Shown one piece after another: positions 5,721 to 12,061 of a DNA stretch of 12,101 nt. A program made the translations under genes and the position numbers. The notes beneath the pieces are model-generated. The model did no database searches. It was not told the DNA's origin and saw nothing but the letters and a program-made list of their open reading frames with translations. This stretch comes from JAVBNC01 sp031551765 (lineage in GTDB: Bacteria; Desulfobacterota; Desulfovibrionia; Desulfovibrionales; Desulfovibrionaceae). Within the stretch, counting starts at the first letter, position 1. Each line of letters begins with the position of its first letter. Location of the stretch: the NCBI GenBank assembly GCA_031551765.1, contig JAVBNC010000134.1, positions 1-12,101 of the forward strand. Direction: 5' to 3'.

Positions 5721-6998
5721 ATGCTTGACCTGAAGCTGCTGCAGAAAGAACCGGAACGCGTGGCTAAAAGCCTTGCGGACCGGGGTTCCGCGATCGATAT
5801 CAACGAGTTCCGCTCCCTGGACGAGCGCCGCCGCGCCCTTTTGAACGAGGTGGAAGCGCTGAAAAGCGAGCGCAACAAAGCTTCCGCGGAAGTGGCCAAG
5901 GCCAAGCGCGAAGGCCGCGACGCGGAAAGCATTATCGCTTCCGTGGGCGACCTGGGCGAGCGCATCCGGCAGCTGGACGAAGAGACGGAAGCCGTCAAAA
6001 CGCGGCTTTCCGACTGGATGCTGCTGGTGCCCAACATGCCGCACGAAAGCGTGCCCGTGGGCCCGGACGAGAACGCCAACCGCGAGGAAAAGCGCTGGGG
6101 CGCGCCGCGCTCTTTCGACTGCCAGCCCAAGGAACACTGGGAAATAGCCGAAACGCTGGGGGGCCTGGATTTCGAGCGCGGCGGGAAACTGGCGGGCAGC
6201 CGCTTTACCGTCCTCTGGGGCTGGGCCGCGCGGCTGGAGCGGGCCATCGTCAACTTTTTCCTGGATATCCAGACTCTTGAGAACGGGTACACGGAAATTC
6301 TGCCGCCGCTGATGGTCAACCGCAAAACCATGACCGGCACCGGGAACCTGCCCAAGTTCGAGGAAGACCTGTTCAAAATCCAGGGCTGGGAATACTTCCT
6401 GATCCCCACGGCGGAAGTGCCGCTGACCAACCTGCACGCGGACGAAATTCTGAACGAGGCGGACCTGCCGCTGGCCTTCACGGCCCAGACGCCCTGTTTC
6501 CGCTCGGAAGCGGGCTCCTACGGCAAGGACACGCGCGGGCTGATCCGCCAGCACCAGTTCACCAAGGTGGAGATGGTGCGGCTCTCGCTGCCGGACGAGT
6601 CCTACAAGCAGCTGGAAATCATGACCGGCCACGCCTGCGGCCTCTTGGAACGGCTGGAGCTGCCCTACCGCGTGCTGACGCTGTGCACCGGGGACATGGG
6701 CTTCGCTTCCTGCAAGACGCACGATTTGGAAGTGTGGCTGCCCGGCCAGAACAAGTACCGGGAAATCTCCTCCTGCTCCAACTGCGGGGATTTCCAGGCC
6801 CGCCGCGCCAATTTGCGGTTCCGCCCCAGCGGCGGGGGCAAGCCGGAGTTCGTGCACACGCTGAACGGTTCCGGCCTGGCCGTGGGCCGCACCTTGGTGG
6901 CCATTGTGGAAAACGGCCAGCAAAAGGACGGCTCCGTCGTGCTGCCCAAAGCCCTTGTGCCGTACATGGGCGGGGTGGAAGTTATCGAGCCGAAATAA
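5721..6998 (+). CDS. serS: Seryl-tRNA synthetase
   Basis: This 425-residue class II aminoacyl-tRNA synthetase charges tRNA-Ser (and tRNA-Sec) with serine in the cytoplasm. Residues about 1-100 form the long two-helix coiled-coil arm that binds the tRNA variable arm. The catalytic core follows with the serine-binding TAEVPLTN (230-237), motif 2 CFRSEAGSYGKDTRGLIRQH (259-278), YREISSCSNCGDFQARR (346-362) and motif 3 GSGLAVGRTLVAIVEN (383-398). Length and motifs match the bacterial family with no defect. The ATG at 5721 follows GGAGA with an 8-nt spacer; the frame is open a little upstream (5691), but that extension overlaps the predicted promoter. The tRNA-Lys gene begins 58 bp downstream and appears to have its own promoter. 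Confidence 0.98.
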   Translation: MLDLKLLQKEPERVAKSLADRGSAIDINEFRSLDERRRALLNEVEALKSERNKASAEVAKAKREGRDAESIIASVGDLGERIRQLDEETEAVKTRLSDWMLLVPNMPHESVPVGPDENANREEKRWGAPRSFDCQPKEHWEIAETLGGLDFERGGKLAGSRFTVLWGWAARLERAIVNFFLDIQTLENGYTEILPPLMVNRKTMTGTGNLPKFEEDLFKIQGWEYFLIPTAEVPLTNLHADEILNEADLPLAFTAQTPCFRSEAGSYGKDTRGLIRQHQFTKVEMVRLSLPDESYKQLEIMTGHACGLLERLELPYRVLTLCTGDMGFASCKTHDLEVWLPGQNKYREISSCSNCGDFQARRANLRFRPSGGGKPEFVHTLNGSGLAVGRTLVAIVENGQQKDGSVVLPKALVPYMGGVEVIEPK

Positions 6999-7014
6999 AA
7001 TACGGCCCGCGGGG

Positions 7015-7043
7015 TTGACCCCTGGCCGGTTTTAGGCTAGTCC
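7015..7043 (+). promoter_or_regulatory. Probable promoter of tRNA-Lys
   Basis: TTGACC (7015-7020), a 17-nt spacer and TAGTCC (7038-7043) lie 13 nt upstream of the tRNA. The -35 box is close to consensus and the -10 box is weak, which occurs in stable-RNA promoters. Confidence 0.5.
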
Positions 7044-7056
7044 AACTCTTCCGTTC

Positions 7057-7132
7057 GGGTCGTTAACTCAGTTGGTAGAGTATCTCCCTTTTAAGGAGAG
7101 AGTCGAAGGTTCGAATCCTTCACGACCCACCA
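7057..7132 (+). tRNA. tRNA-Lys (anticodon TTT)
   Basis: A complete cloverleaf can be drawn: acceptor GGGTCGT (7057-7063) pairs with ACGACCC (7122-7128), the anticodon stem TCTCC/GGAGA encloses the loop CTTTTAA with anticodon TTT at 7090-7092, and the T-arm contains GGTTCGAATCC. The discriminator is A and CCA is genome-encoded (7130-7132). The 3' end is the usual target of tyrosine integrases, and the DNA downstream looks mobile. Confidence 0.97.
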
Positions 7133-7143
7133 GGAATATCAAG

Positions 7144-7175
7144 GGCTTGCGAGAAATCGCGAGCCTTTTTCTTTG
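7144..7175 (+). terminator. Intrinsic terminator after tRNA-Lys
   Basis: The arms ggcttgcga and tcgcgagcc form a 9-bp stem with one G-U pair and a GAAA-type loop, followed by a T-run (tttttctttg). It starts 12 nt after the tRNA CCA. Confidence 0.85.
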
Positions 7176-7198
7176 TTTTTTCGCATTAAATGGGCCTT

Positions 7199-7277
7199 AG
7201 TGGTACGAAATTGGTACAAATCGAAGTTCTTTCCGATGGACGAATGGGCGGAATTTGTACCACCCATTCGTACCACT
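7199..7277. repeat. Nested TGGTAC repeat cluster, resembling integrase arm-type sites
   Basis: The direct copies tggtacgaa (7201-7209) and tggtacaaa (7212-7220) are 11 bp apart. Their inverted partners are atttgtacca (7253-7262) and ttcgtaccact (7267-7277). The pair agtggtacgaa/ttcgtaccact is an 11-bp perfect inverted repeat, tggtacaaat/atttgtacca a 10-bp one, and cgaatggg (7241-7248)/cccattcg (7263-7270) an 8-bp one that overlaps the outer arm. The array begins 67 bp after the tRNA 3' end. Such spaced short repeats next to a tRNA are typical of integrase arm-binding regions; assignment to a specific integrase is not possible because none is in the window. Confidence 0.6.
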
Positions 7278-7290
7278 ACCACCTTCAGAC

Positions 7291-7308
7291 GTTTTAATGA
7301 TTCCAGAA
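7291..7308 (+). repeat. 18-bp direct repeat, left copy
   Basis: GTTTTAATGATTCCAGAA is repeated exactly at 8121-8138 in the same orientation. This copy contains the stop codon and last codons (FWNH) of the ArdA-like gene on the minus strand. The two copies bound an 812-bp segment containing the rest of that gene. Confidence 0.8.
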
Positions 7309-7611
7309 CACCGCGATTTGTCCGCCAGTGTAAATGGTCCACACCGCTCCGCTCAGTTCGCAATCCCGGCCGTATGCCTGGAAATCGAAGTAATAGCGCA
7401 GGTTTTGCGGGATACTTTCAAGTAACCCGGCGTCTTCCATAAAATTCTCGGCCCATTCCTCTAAGCTATCCCACGTTCCTGCGTATGCGTCCTGAAAGCG
7501 CTCCGTGGCCTCTTCCATGTCCTTTATGCCCTCGGATTCGATGAACGCGGCGAATGCCATGGCGTCAAAAAAGTTCTCGGTGGCTATGACTTGGATGGCT
7601 TGGGCTTGCAT
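7294..7611 (-). CDS. Short ArdA-like antirestriction protein
   Basis: This small, very acidic protein of 105 residues resembles the second half of ArdA, a DNA mimic that inhibits type I restriction enzymes in the cytoplasm and protects incoming mobile DNA. Family-like stretches are FAAFIESEGI, ERFQDAYAGTWDSLEEWAEN and IPQNLRYYFDFQAYGRDCEL. Full ArdA proteins are roughly 160-180 residues, so the N-terminal domain is missing or this is a short variant. The ATG at 7611 has GGAGAG 6 nt upstream; the frame is open to 7674, but that extension crosses a hairpin and does not look coding. The last residues FWNH and the stop lie in an 18-bp direct repeat, so the natural C-terminus may have been replaced. 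It stands alone with no partner gene and is probably cargo of the element integrated at tRNA-Lys. Confidence 0.8.
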   Translation of the reverse strand: MQAQAIQVIATENFFDAMAFAAFIESEGIKDMEEATERFQDAYAGTWDSLEEWAENFMEDAGLLESIPQNLRYYFDFQAYGRDCELSGAVWTIYTGGQIAVFWNH

Positions 7612-7646
7612 GGCTTCTCTCCAGCGTTTTAACCCTGATGTTCCCC

Positions 7647-7692
7647 CGGCGGGGGAGGGGGCATTTGCTCTCAAATGCTGCCCCCTCCCCTG
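7647..7692. repeat. Hairpin upstream of the ArdA-like gene
   Basis: gggagggggcatttg (7653-7667) and caaatgctgccccctccc (7672-7689) form a long G/C-rich stem with a 2-nt bulge and a 4-nt loop. It would lie in the 5' untranslated part of the ArdA transcript, about 40 nt upstream of the start codon. There is no U-run, so termination is not suggested. Confidence 0.55.
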
Positions 7693-8199
7693 GCGGGCGG
7701 AACTTCGTCGCCGGATGGTCTTCCATACCGATGGGATTTGTGCGTCAGCACGGCGTTTCAGCGCTATTCGCGTAGTGGAGGGGTTTACTCTCGTGACAAG
7801 CCCGGAGTCTTCGGAGAGGCTTGGCGCGGGAGTTGCGCGACCTCGCGCACCTCGGAGAGAAGAGAATTGAAGCAGAAATCTTTGTGTGCTGTGATTGTGG
7901 CCGCTATTTTTCTTCTATGATTGGAAAATAATGAGGTATACTGTGTAGATAGTATGCGCAGTCGCTTTTTCCGAGTACTTTCCCGATGGGTTCGTCCTCT
8001 ATCAGGCGTATCCGCAAGGCTTTTACCGACAAAGGCTGGAGTCAGTCGGATCTCTCATTTTCATACAATATTCCCGCTGACAGAGAGTATGCTAAAAACG
8101 TTTCCGCTCCCCCGGATTTGGTTTTAATGATTCCAGAAGCCCGCGCGCCACATATAGGTTATGGCTTTGCGGCGCGCCCGGCGGGCTGGACAAAATAGG
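7690..8199. other. Stretch with no convincing gene; weak ORF at 7986-8198
   Basis: No recognisable protein was found on either strand. The plus-strand frame starting at 7986 gives 70 residues; its opening (SIRRIRKAFTDKGWSQSDLS) superficially recalls a helix-turn-helix repressor start, but there is no ribosome-binding site and the end runs through the second direct repeat. On the minus strand a frame ending at the same repeat reads ...RRKAITYMWRAGFWNH, with no clear start. The stretch is best taken as remnant DNA of the element beyond tRNA-Lys. Confidence 0.4.
8121..8138 (+). repeat. 18-bp direct repeat, right copy
   Basis: This is identical to 7291-7308; a few flanking bases (ccgcg, five positions downstream of the start of divergence) also match. 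As in the left copy, the minus strand encodes a C-terminal FWNH followed by a stop. Confidence 0.8.
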
Positions 8200-8232
8200 A
8201 CGGCCCCTCGCACACCGGCGGGGGGCCGTTTT
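8200..8232. terminator. Probable terminator at the end of the lipoprotein gene
   Basis: The arms acggcccc (8200-8207) and ggggccgt (8222-8229) form an 8-bp stem. The plus-strand side is followed by TTTT and the minus-strand side by a weaker cctatttt. The only secure gene that ends here is the minus-strand lipoprotein (stop at 8270), so it probably acts on that transcript and may work in both directions. Confidence 0.55.
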
Positions 8233-8269
8233 GGGTGTGGCGGTTTTATGGGGGGTTACAGGGTGCGGG

Positions 8270-9463
8270 TCAGGGTTTCTTCTCGTCCGGCCTCGGCTCC
8301 GGCGTGAAGAAAGGCGCGCCGTCCAGCACATGGGCGCGGTACTCCTCCAGATCCGGGCGGGAGGGGTCAAAGCCGTTGGCCTCGGCCCACTGTTTCAGGC
8401 GCAGGGCCAGGCCGTGCACGGGGGAGTTTTGCTGCTTCAAAACCTCGGAAGTCAGAATCCAGATCAGGACATAATTCGGGTACTGCGAAACAGCCATTTG
8501 CACCATGCTTACCGGGTCGCGCAGGCGCACCCCACGGTTCATCCAAAAGAACGCCAACGCCGGGTCCCAGGGAAAACCCATGCCGCCCCTGGCGTAGTTG
8601 GCGGCCATGGCCCGCACGGCCACCGGGTCGCCGCCGTGGGCGCGGCGGATAAACTCCAGGGGCGGGCTGTGGTCCCAGGCCAGGCGCTCGTTTAACATAT
8701 CCCGAAGCGCTTTGATCAGGTCCAGGTTTGTGCGGGGACGGTGCAGCATGAATTCCAAGTGCCGTTCCTCGCTCCAGACCCGGGTTTCCCCGTCCGGCCC
8801 GGGTTCCATCCCGGCATAGGGCAACATGGTGCTCGGGATGAGGGAAAGGTTATCAACCATATTCCAGCTGTGTTCACTTGCGGTGCTCACCTGCCCTGCG
8901 CGCATGTGCCGTAACTCTTGCCAGACGGATGACAGGTCTGCCTCTTCACGTTCGAGCGACTTGCGGCGTTCCTGATAGGACTTGGTCCAGTCGGGCGTTT
9001 TGTTTGCGGCGGCTTCCAGTTCCCGACAACACTGGTCTATGTCAAACAGGCCCGCCTGCCGGAACCGGGCGGCAAGATCGCTGTTCCGGCTGGCTTCGCA
9101 CTCCGCCAAATCGCTCCCCAATAGCCTTTGGGCGGGGTAATCGGCATCGTTTAACGCGGACAGAAAGCTGTAATTTCCGCGCACCTGAAACATCCAGGAA
9201 AGCCCCAAACCCCGGTCCTTGGGAAAGCCGCCCACGCCCAGGCTGTACCCGGCGGAAACAAGTGTCGCGGCCTCGCCATCCATTTTGTGCGCGCGGGCCA
9301 GAAGTTCTTCCGCCGTTTCGTACGGGTGGGTGGTAAGGCCCGTGGCCGCGAAAGGCGAGACGGGCGGGGCGGGCGGCGCGGTGTGGGTTGCGCAGCCGGG
9401 GAGCAGGAGGAGCAGGGCGAGTAAACTCGTTAAAGCGGGCATTTTTGAACGAATGTGCAGCAT
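8270..9463 (-). CDS. Sel1-like-repeat lipoprotein downstream of rhs (putative immunity or accessory protein)
   Basis: This 397-residue predicted lipoprotein has a charged start, a leucine-rich core and the lipobox-like LPGC with Cys24, followed by a Pro/Ala-rich linker; the residue after Cys is Ala, compatible with outer-membrane sorting. Sel1/TPR-like helical units are visible near residues 50-85 (EAATLVSAGYSLGVGGFPKD) and near 285-335 (PVAVRAMAANYARGGMGF, then SMVQMAVSQYPN). The middle is helical and charged with two adjacent cysteines (Gln-Cys-Cys). The ATG at 9463 has GGGAG 9 nt upstream and begins 4 nt after the rhs stop, so the genes are probably translationally coupled. Sel1-type lipoproteins serve as immunity proteins for some type VI lipase effectors, which makes immunity to the Rhs tip possible; however, its GC (about 63% at 9181-9240) is unlike the AT-rich Rhs tip. 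Not assigned to a named family. Confidence 0.75.
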   Translation of the reverse strand: MLHIRSKMPALTSLLALLLLLPGCATHTAPPAPPVSPFAATGLTTHPYETAEELLARAHKMDGEAATLVSAGYSLGVGGFPKDRGLGLSWMFQVRGNYSFLSALNDADYPAQRLLGSDLAECEASRNSDLAARFRQAGLFDIDQCCRELEAAANKTPDWTKSYQERRKSLEREEADLSSVWQELRHMRAGQVSTASEHSWNMVDNLSLIPSTMLPYAGMEPGPDGETRVWSEERHLEFMLHRPRTNLDLIKALRDMLNERLAWDHSPPLEFIRRAHGGDPVAVRAMAANYARGGMGFPWDPALAFFWMNRGVRLRDPVSMVQMAVSQYPNYVLIWILTSEVLKQQNSPVHGLALRLKQWAEANGFDPSRPDLEEYRAHVLDGAPFFTPEPRPDEKKP

Positions 9464-9467
9464 GGGG

Positions 9468-11078
9468 TCATCTCCCGCCGTAGCGTTCATTTACTGAGTT
9501 GTACCACTGTTTTATATTTTCGAGGCGTCTTCTTTCATAAGGGTCGGAAGAATACTTAAGAAGTTTTTCCAGCCTTGCTATTACCCCAGCTAGATGTTGT
9601 GCATCGTATTTATTCCATTTCTCTGGATTACTCGCCTGGTCATGCAAACGCAATTGCGCTTCTACATTGCCCATAAAAGGGGTTGCAAACATATTTTGCT
9701 TCGCAAGCATCCCCGGTTCACGAGACTTCTCCTCAAATTTTCTGGCTTCCTGACCCCACTCACTTTCCCTTGTGCCAGACCAAGCCTGCCCCGCCGCCGC
9801 AACCAGCGTACCCCCGCCGAACGACTCCCGGATCGCGCCCGCGCTTTGCGAAATTTTCCTCCCGCCGCCGGATATGCTTTTTCCGGAAGCACCGGAGATA
9901 TTCTTGCCGGAAGCGCCGGAAATGTTCTTTCCGCCCCCCGCGTTCCCCATGCTCGTCCCATGCGGCGCGCCGAACGGGTGCGAAATCCCCCTGTGCGACT
10001 CCCCGCCCGCAACGGCGGCGGCGTGGCTGAACTTCAGCCCCATGGGGTCCACATGGCTCACCGGGTCGTCCACGCAGTAGTCGTAGAGGTCCCCGTCGCC
10101 GCGCAGGTCTTTCGCGGGGTCCGGCGCGGTGAAGCGGCCCACTTCCGGGTCGTAGTCCCGCCAGCCGAAGCGCACCAGGCCCGTGTCTCTATCCAGCAGC
10201 CCGCCCGCGAAACCCACAGGCACAAAAAGCTGCGGGAAACTGTCGCTGACCGGCACGCCGAAGCTGCTGTAGTCGCAGACTTTTATCGGTTTTCCGTAGA
10301 CGCCCGTCAAGACCTTTGGGGTGCCCACCTGGTCGCAGCCGCAGAGGTATTCCTGCGGCCGGAAGCCGCTTACCAGCACGCCCACCGCGAGACGGGCGGA
10401 CAGGCGTTCCGGCGGCAGGTCGCGCAGGGGCACGGCGGCGACTTCCGGACGGCTGAGGCGGATTTTCGCGAGCGCGCCGCCTTCGTCCTCGTCAGCGTAG
10501 AAGAATTCGCAGACCAGGTTGTCTTCCCAGTTCACGAACTTGCCGAGCCTGACGGGCGACTCCCACTCGTACTCGCCGGTCAGCACGCCATTTTTGAAGC
10601 GGCGCACCAGGTTGATGGGGCTGTCCGGGGCGTATTCGTAGCGGATTTCGTCGCCGGACGGCAGGATGACCGAATCCAGGGCCGTGTCGCCGTTGTAGAA
10701 GAAGCGCGTGACGCCCTGGGAGTTGCTGCGCTCGCGCAGCGCGCCCCGCTCGTCGTAGGCGTAGGCGGTGCGTCCGGCGACGGTGAGGCGGCCCGCGCCG
10801 TCGTACTTCAGGTCCCCGGCTGTCTGGATTTCGCTCATGGTGCGGTAGGCGCAGGCGTAAAAGATGCGTTGGCCTTCGCGGTTGTAGTAGTAGCGCTCGA
10901 ATTCCGCGCCGTCGCGGAACGCCGCTTCCAGGCGGCCGTCGGCGTCGAATTCGTACTCGAAGCGGATGGCGCTCTGGCCCTGCGTCTCGGTTTTGGCGGC
11001 GAGTAAGCCGTTTGCGTCATATTCGCAGGTTAAAGTGAGGCTTGAGTGATTAAGAGCATGTTGTTGTACTAAAGACAT
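9468..11078 (-). CDS. Short Rhs/YD-repeat protein with a variable C-terminal tip
   Basis: This 536-residue protein carries YD repeats (for example CEYDANGLL, LKYDGAGRLTVAG, YAYDERGALRERS, RFFYNGDTALDS) from near residue 15. They are followed by the Rhs-associated core (DQVGTPKVL, GLLDRDTGLVRFGWRDYDPEVGRFTAPDP, split here only by function) ending in the hallmark PVSHVDPMGL with Asp344. Full Rhs effectors are usually well over 1000 residues; this one has no signal peptide, PAAR or transmembrane start, so it is a mini-Rhs or a remnant. Residues 349-536 form the tip: a Gly/Ser-rich repeat linker, then an unrecognised helical domain ending KYSSDPYERRRLENIKQWYN. DNA coding for the last 100 or so residues is much more AT-rich than the core. 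The ATG at 11078 has AGGAG 8 nt upstream. It follows a lysozyme remnant by 70 bp and overlaps the regulatory region of the lipoprotein gene. Confidence 0.88.
   Translation of the reverse strand: MSLVQQHALNHSSLTLTCEYDANGLLAAKTETQGQSAIRFEYEFDADGRLEAAFRDGAEFERYYYNREGQRIFYACAYRTMSEIQTAGDLKYDGAGRLTVAGRTAYAYDERGALRERSNSQGVTRFFYNGDTALDSVILPSGDEIRYEYAPDSPINLVRRFKNGVLTGEYEWESPVRLGKFVNWEDNLVCEFFYADEDEGGALAKIRLSRPEVAAVPLRDLPPERLSARLAVGVLVSGFRPQEYLCGCDQVGTPKVLTGVYGKPIKVCDYSSFGVPVSDSFPQLFVPVGFAGGLLDRDTGLVRFGWRDYDPEVGRFTAPDPAKDLRGDGDLYDYCVDDPVSHVDPMGLKFSHAAAVAGGESHRGISHPFGAPHGTSMGNAGGGKNISGASGKNISGASGKSISGGGRKISQSAGAIRESFGGGTLVAAAGQAWSGTRESEWGQEARKFEEKSREPGMLAKQNMFATPFMGNVEAQLRLHDQASNPEKWNKYDAQHLAGVIARLEKLLKYSSDPYERRRLENIKQWYNSVNERYGGR
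9849..9932 (-). repeat. Tandem 24-nt repeat encoding GKNISGAS units in the Rhs tip
   Basis: Three to four tandem units encode GKNISGAS, GKNISGAS, GKSISGGG and a degenerate RKIS, at residues about 383-410 of the Rhs protein. They form a flexible linker between the core and the AT-rich terminal domain. Confidence 0.8.
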
Positions 11079-11148
11079 TGTATCTCTCCTGCGTGGCGTA
11101 AGTTGGTGAAGGAAACCTAAAGCGGAACGGGCGCGGGACGCGGCTCCC

Positions 11149-11617
11149 CTACCCCCACTCCCCGCTTTCCAGTTGCCGGGCCAACTCCCCGGCCCGCGCG
11201 CACACCTGCCCCGCCCACTTGGAGCGCAGCATTTCCTTGGCGGCGGCGTAGTCGCCCGTCCGGGTCGGTTCCAGGTTTTTTTGAACCCCGGAAGGCCGCC
11301 GATGCCCAGATTGAAAGCCATGTTCAGCAGCACGGCGCAGCGGGGGAAAGTGAGGCGTGCCGACTTGGGGAGACAGCGTTCCAGGCGGTTCCGGGCGTCC
11401 AGAATGTCGGTTTCCAGAAGCCGCCGGGCCTGATCTTTCGTAAGGCGGGACCCCGCGTCCAGGCCGGGCACGGGACAATCGTCCAGGCTGTGGCCGTAGC
11501 TGGCGGTCAGCTTGCCGACGGGCAACGATAGGGAACGTGCAGGCCGTCCGCGTCACGGACGGGCCCTTCATGGCGCATAAACTGCGTAGTGAGTCGATGG
11601 CGGTCGGATATGTGCAC
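11149..11617 (-). pseudogene. GH24 (T4/P1-type) phage lysozyme, frameshifted
   Basis: This is a muramidase-family gene broken into at least three frames. It starts at GTG 11617 (GGGGAGG 4 nt upstream) with ISDRHRLTTQFMRHEG, carrying the catalytic Glu. A frame change near 11518-11522, after LHVPYRCP, leads to VGKLTASYGHSLDD and the body LLETDILDARNRLERCLP...LLNMAFNLGIGGLPGFKK. A second frame change at a 7-T run (11276-11282) leads to GDYAAAKEMLRSKWAGQV...ARQLESGEWG and a TAG at 11149. The family's second catalytic position is Asp or Cys; Cys is seen. About six extra residues (PVRDAD) between Glu and Cys coincide with a small palindrome and would distort the active site. Sequencing errors could explain one homopolymer shift but less easily both. 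In phages this enzyme lyses the host; here it leads the rhs group. Confidence 0.82.
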
Positions 11618-11639
11618 GCTGCCTCCCCTTCAGGTAAAG

Positions 11640-11668
11640 ACTATCCTCGCAAGGGGGGTAGGGGTCAA
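11640..11668 (-). promoter_or_regulatory. Probable promoter of the lysozyme-rhs-lipoprotein group
   Basis: On the minus strand TTGACC (11668-11663), a 17-nt spacer and GATAGT (11645-11640) are present, ending 23 nt before the lysozyme GTG. The -35 box is good and the -10 box matches consensus at four of six positions. Confidence 0.5.
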
Positions 11669-11746
11669 AGAATGGGGCCGGGTGTCCGGAAGTCGCGGGG
11701 ATTGGGACGGGGTGGACGGGCGGGATGGGCGCGGGGGTTGGGCTGA

Positions 11747-11905
11747 GACGCTCAGTCCATCCGTTTTTTCCCGCGCCCCGAGGCCCCAAAAGGTGGAGTT
11801 GGCATTTATTGGCTTCCCGACAAAATTCCTCTTTTTTCTGACGAAGCAAAGCTTGAAGATGCTATTCGATGGGCCATTATGTCTGCTGAAAATGCCCAAC
11901 CTTGA
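11747..11905 (+). pseudogene. Coding-like 3' fragment of an unrecognised protein
   Basis: The frame is open for 52 codons between TGA (11744-11746) and TGA (11903-11905). The last 35 or so residues (GIYWLPDKIPLFSDEAK, then LEDAIRWAIMSAENAQP) look like a genuine soluble protein end, with many purine-first codons, while upstream DNA becomes G-rich and non-coding. There is no start codon or ribosome-binding site for the segment, so it is treated as the tail of a gene whose 5' part is lost or replaced. I do not recognise the family. Confidence 0.42.
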
Positions 11906-11974
11906 TCGTCAGTTTATAGGATGAGAGCGAAATAACTCCTTACATATGGGGTGTTATTTAAAAAGGCATTGTCA

Positions 11975-12061
11975 ATGAAGGGGATTATTGCCCTAGTTGT
12001 TGTTTTGGTGAAATTTTCTTCATCGGCTCTCCATAGTTTCAGACTGTCAATCAGCACCTAA
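11975..12061 (+). pseudogene. 5' end of a secreted/membrane protein gene, interrupted by an insertion-sequence end
   Basis: An ATG at 11975 with a weak AAGG 8 nt upstream opens a 28-codon frame that begins MKGIIALVVVLVKFSSSALH, a typical short signal peptide or membrane anchor. From 12045 the DNA reads as an insertion-sequence end, and the frame stops at TAA (12059-12061) inside it, so only about 23 native residues remain. The local DNA (11906-12044) is clearly AT-richer than the rest of the window, suggesting recent transfer. Confidence 0.45.

Noticed and set aside
5682..6923. Minus-strand open frame opposite serS
   Set aside because: serS has all class II motifs on the other strand; the antisense frame has no domain and no ribosome-binding site.
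8092..8370. Second ArdA copy ending at the right direct repeat
   Set aside because: Only the last four residues (FWNH) match; the preceding sequence is basic, unlike acidic ArdA, so the similarity is limited to the 18-bp repeat.
9468..11525. A single 685-residue lysozyme-Rhs fusion
   Set aside because: The open frame is an accident of the lysozyme frameshift: after the 7-T run the frame loses lysozyme similarity, and the Rhs part has its own AGGAG and ATG at 11078.
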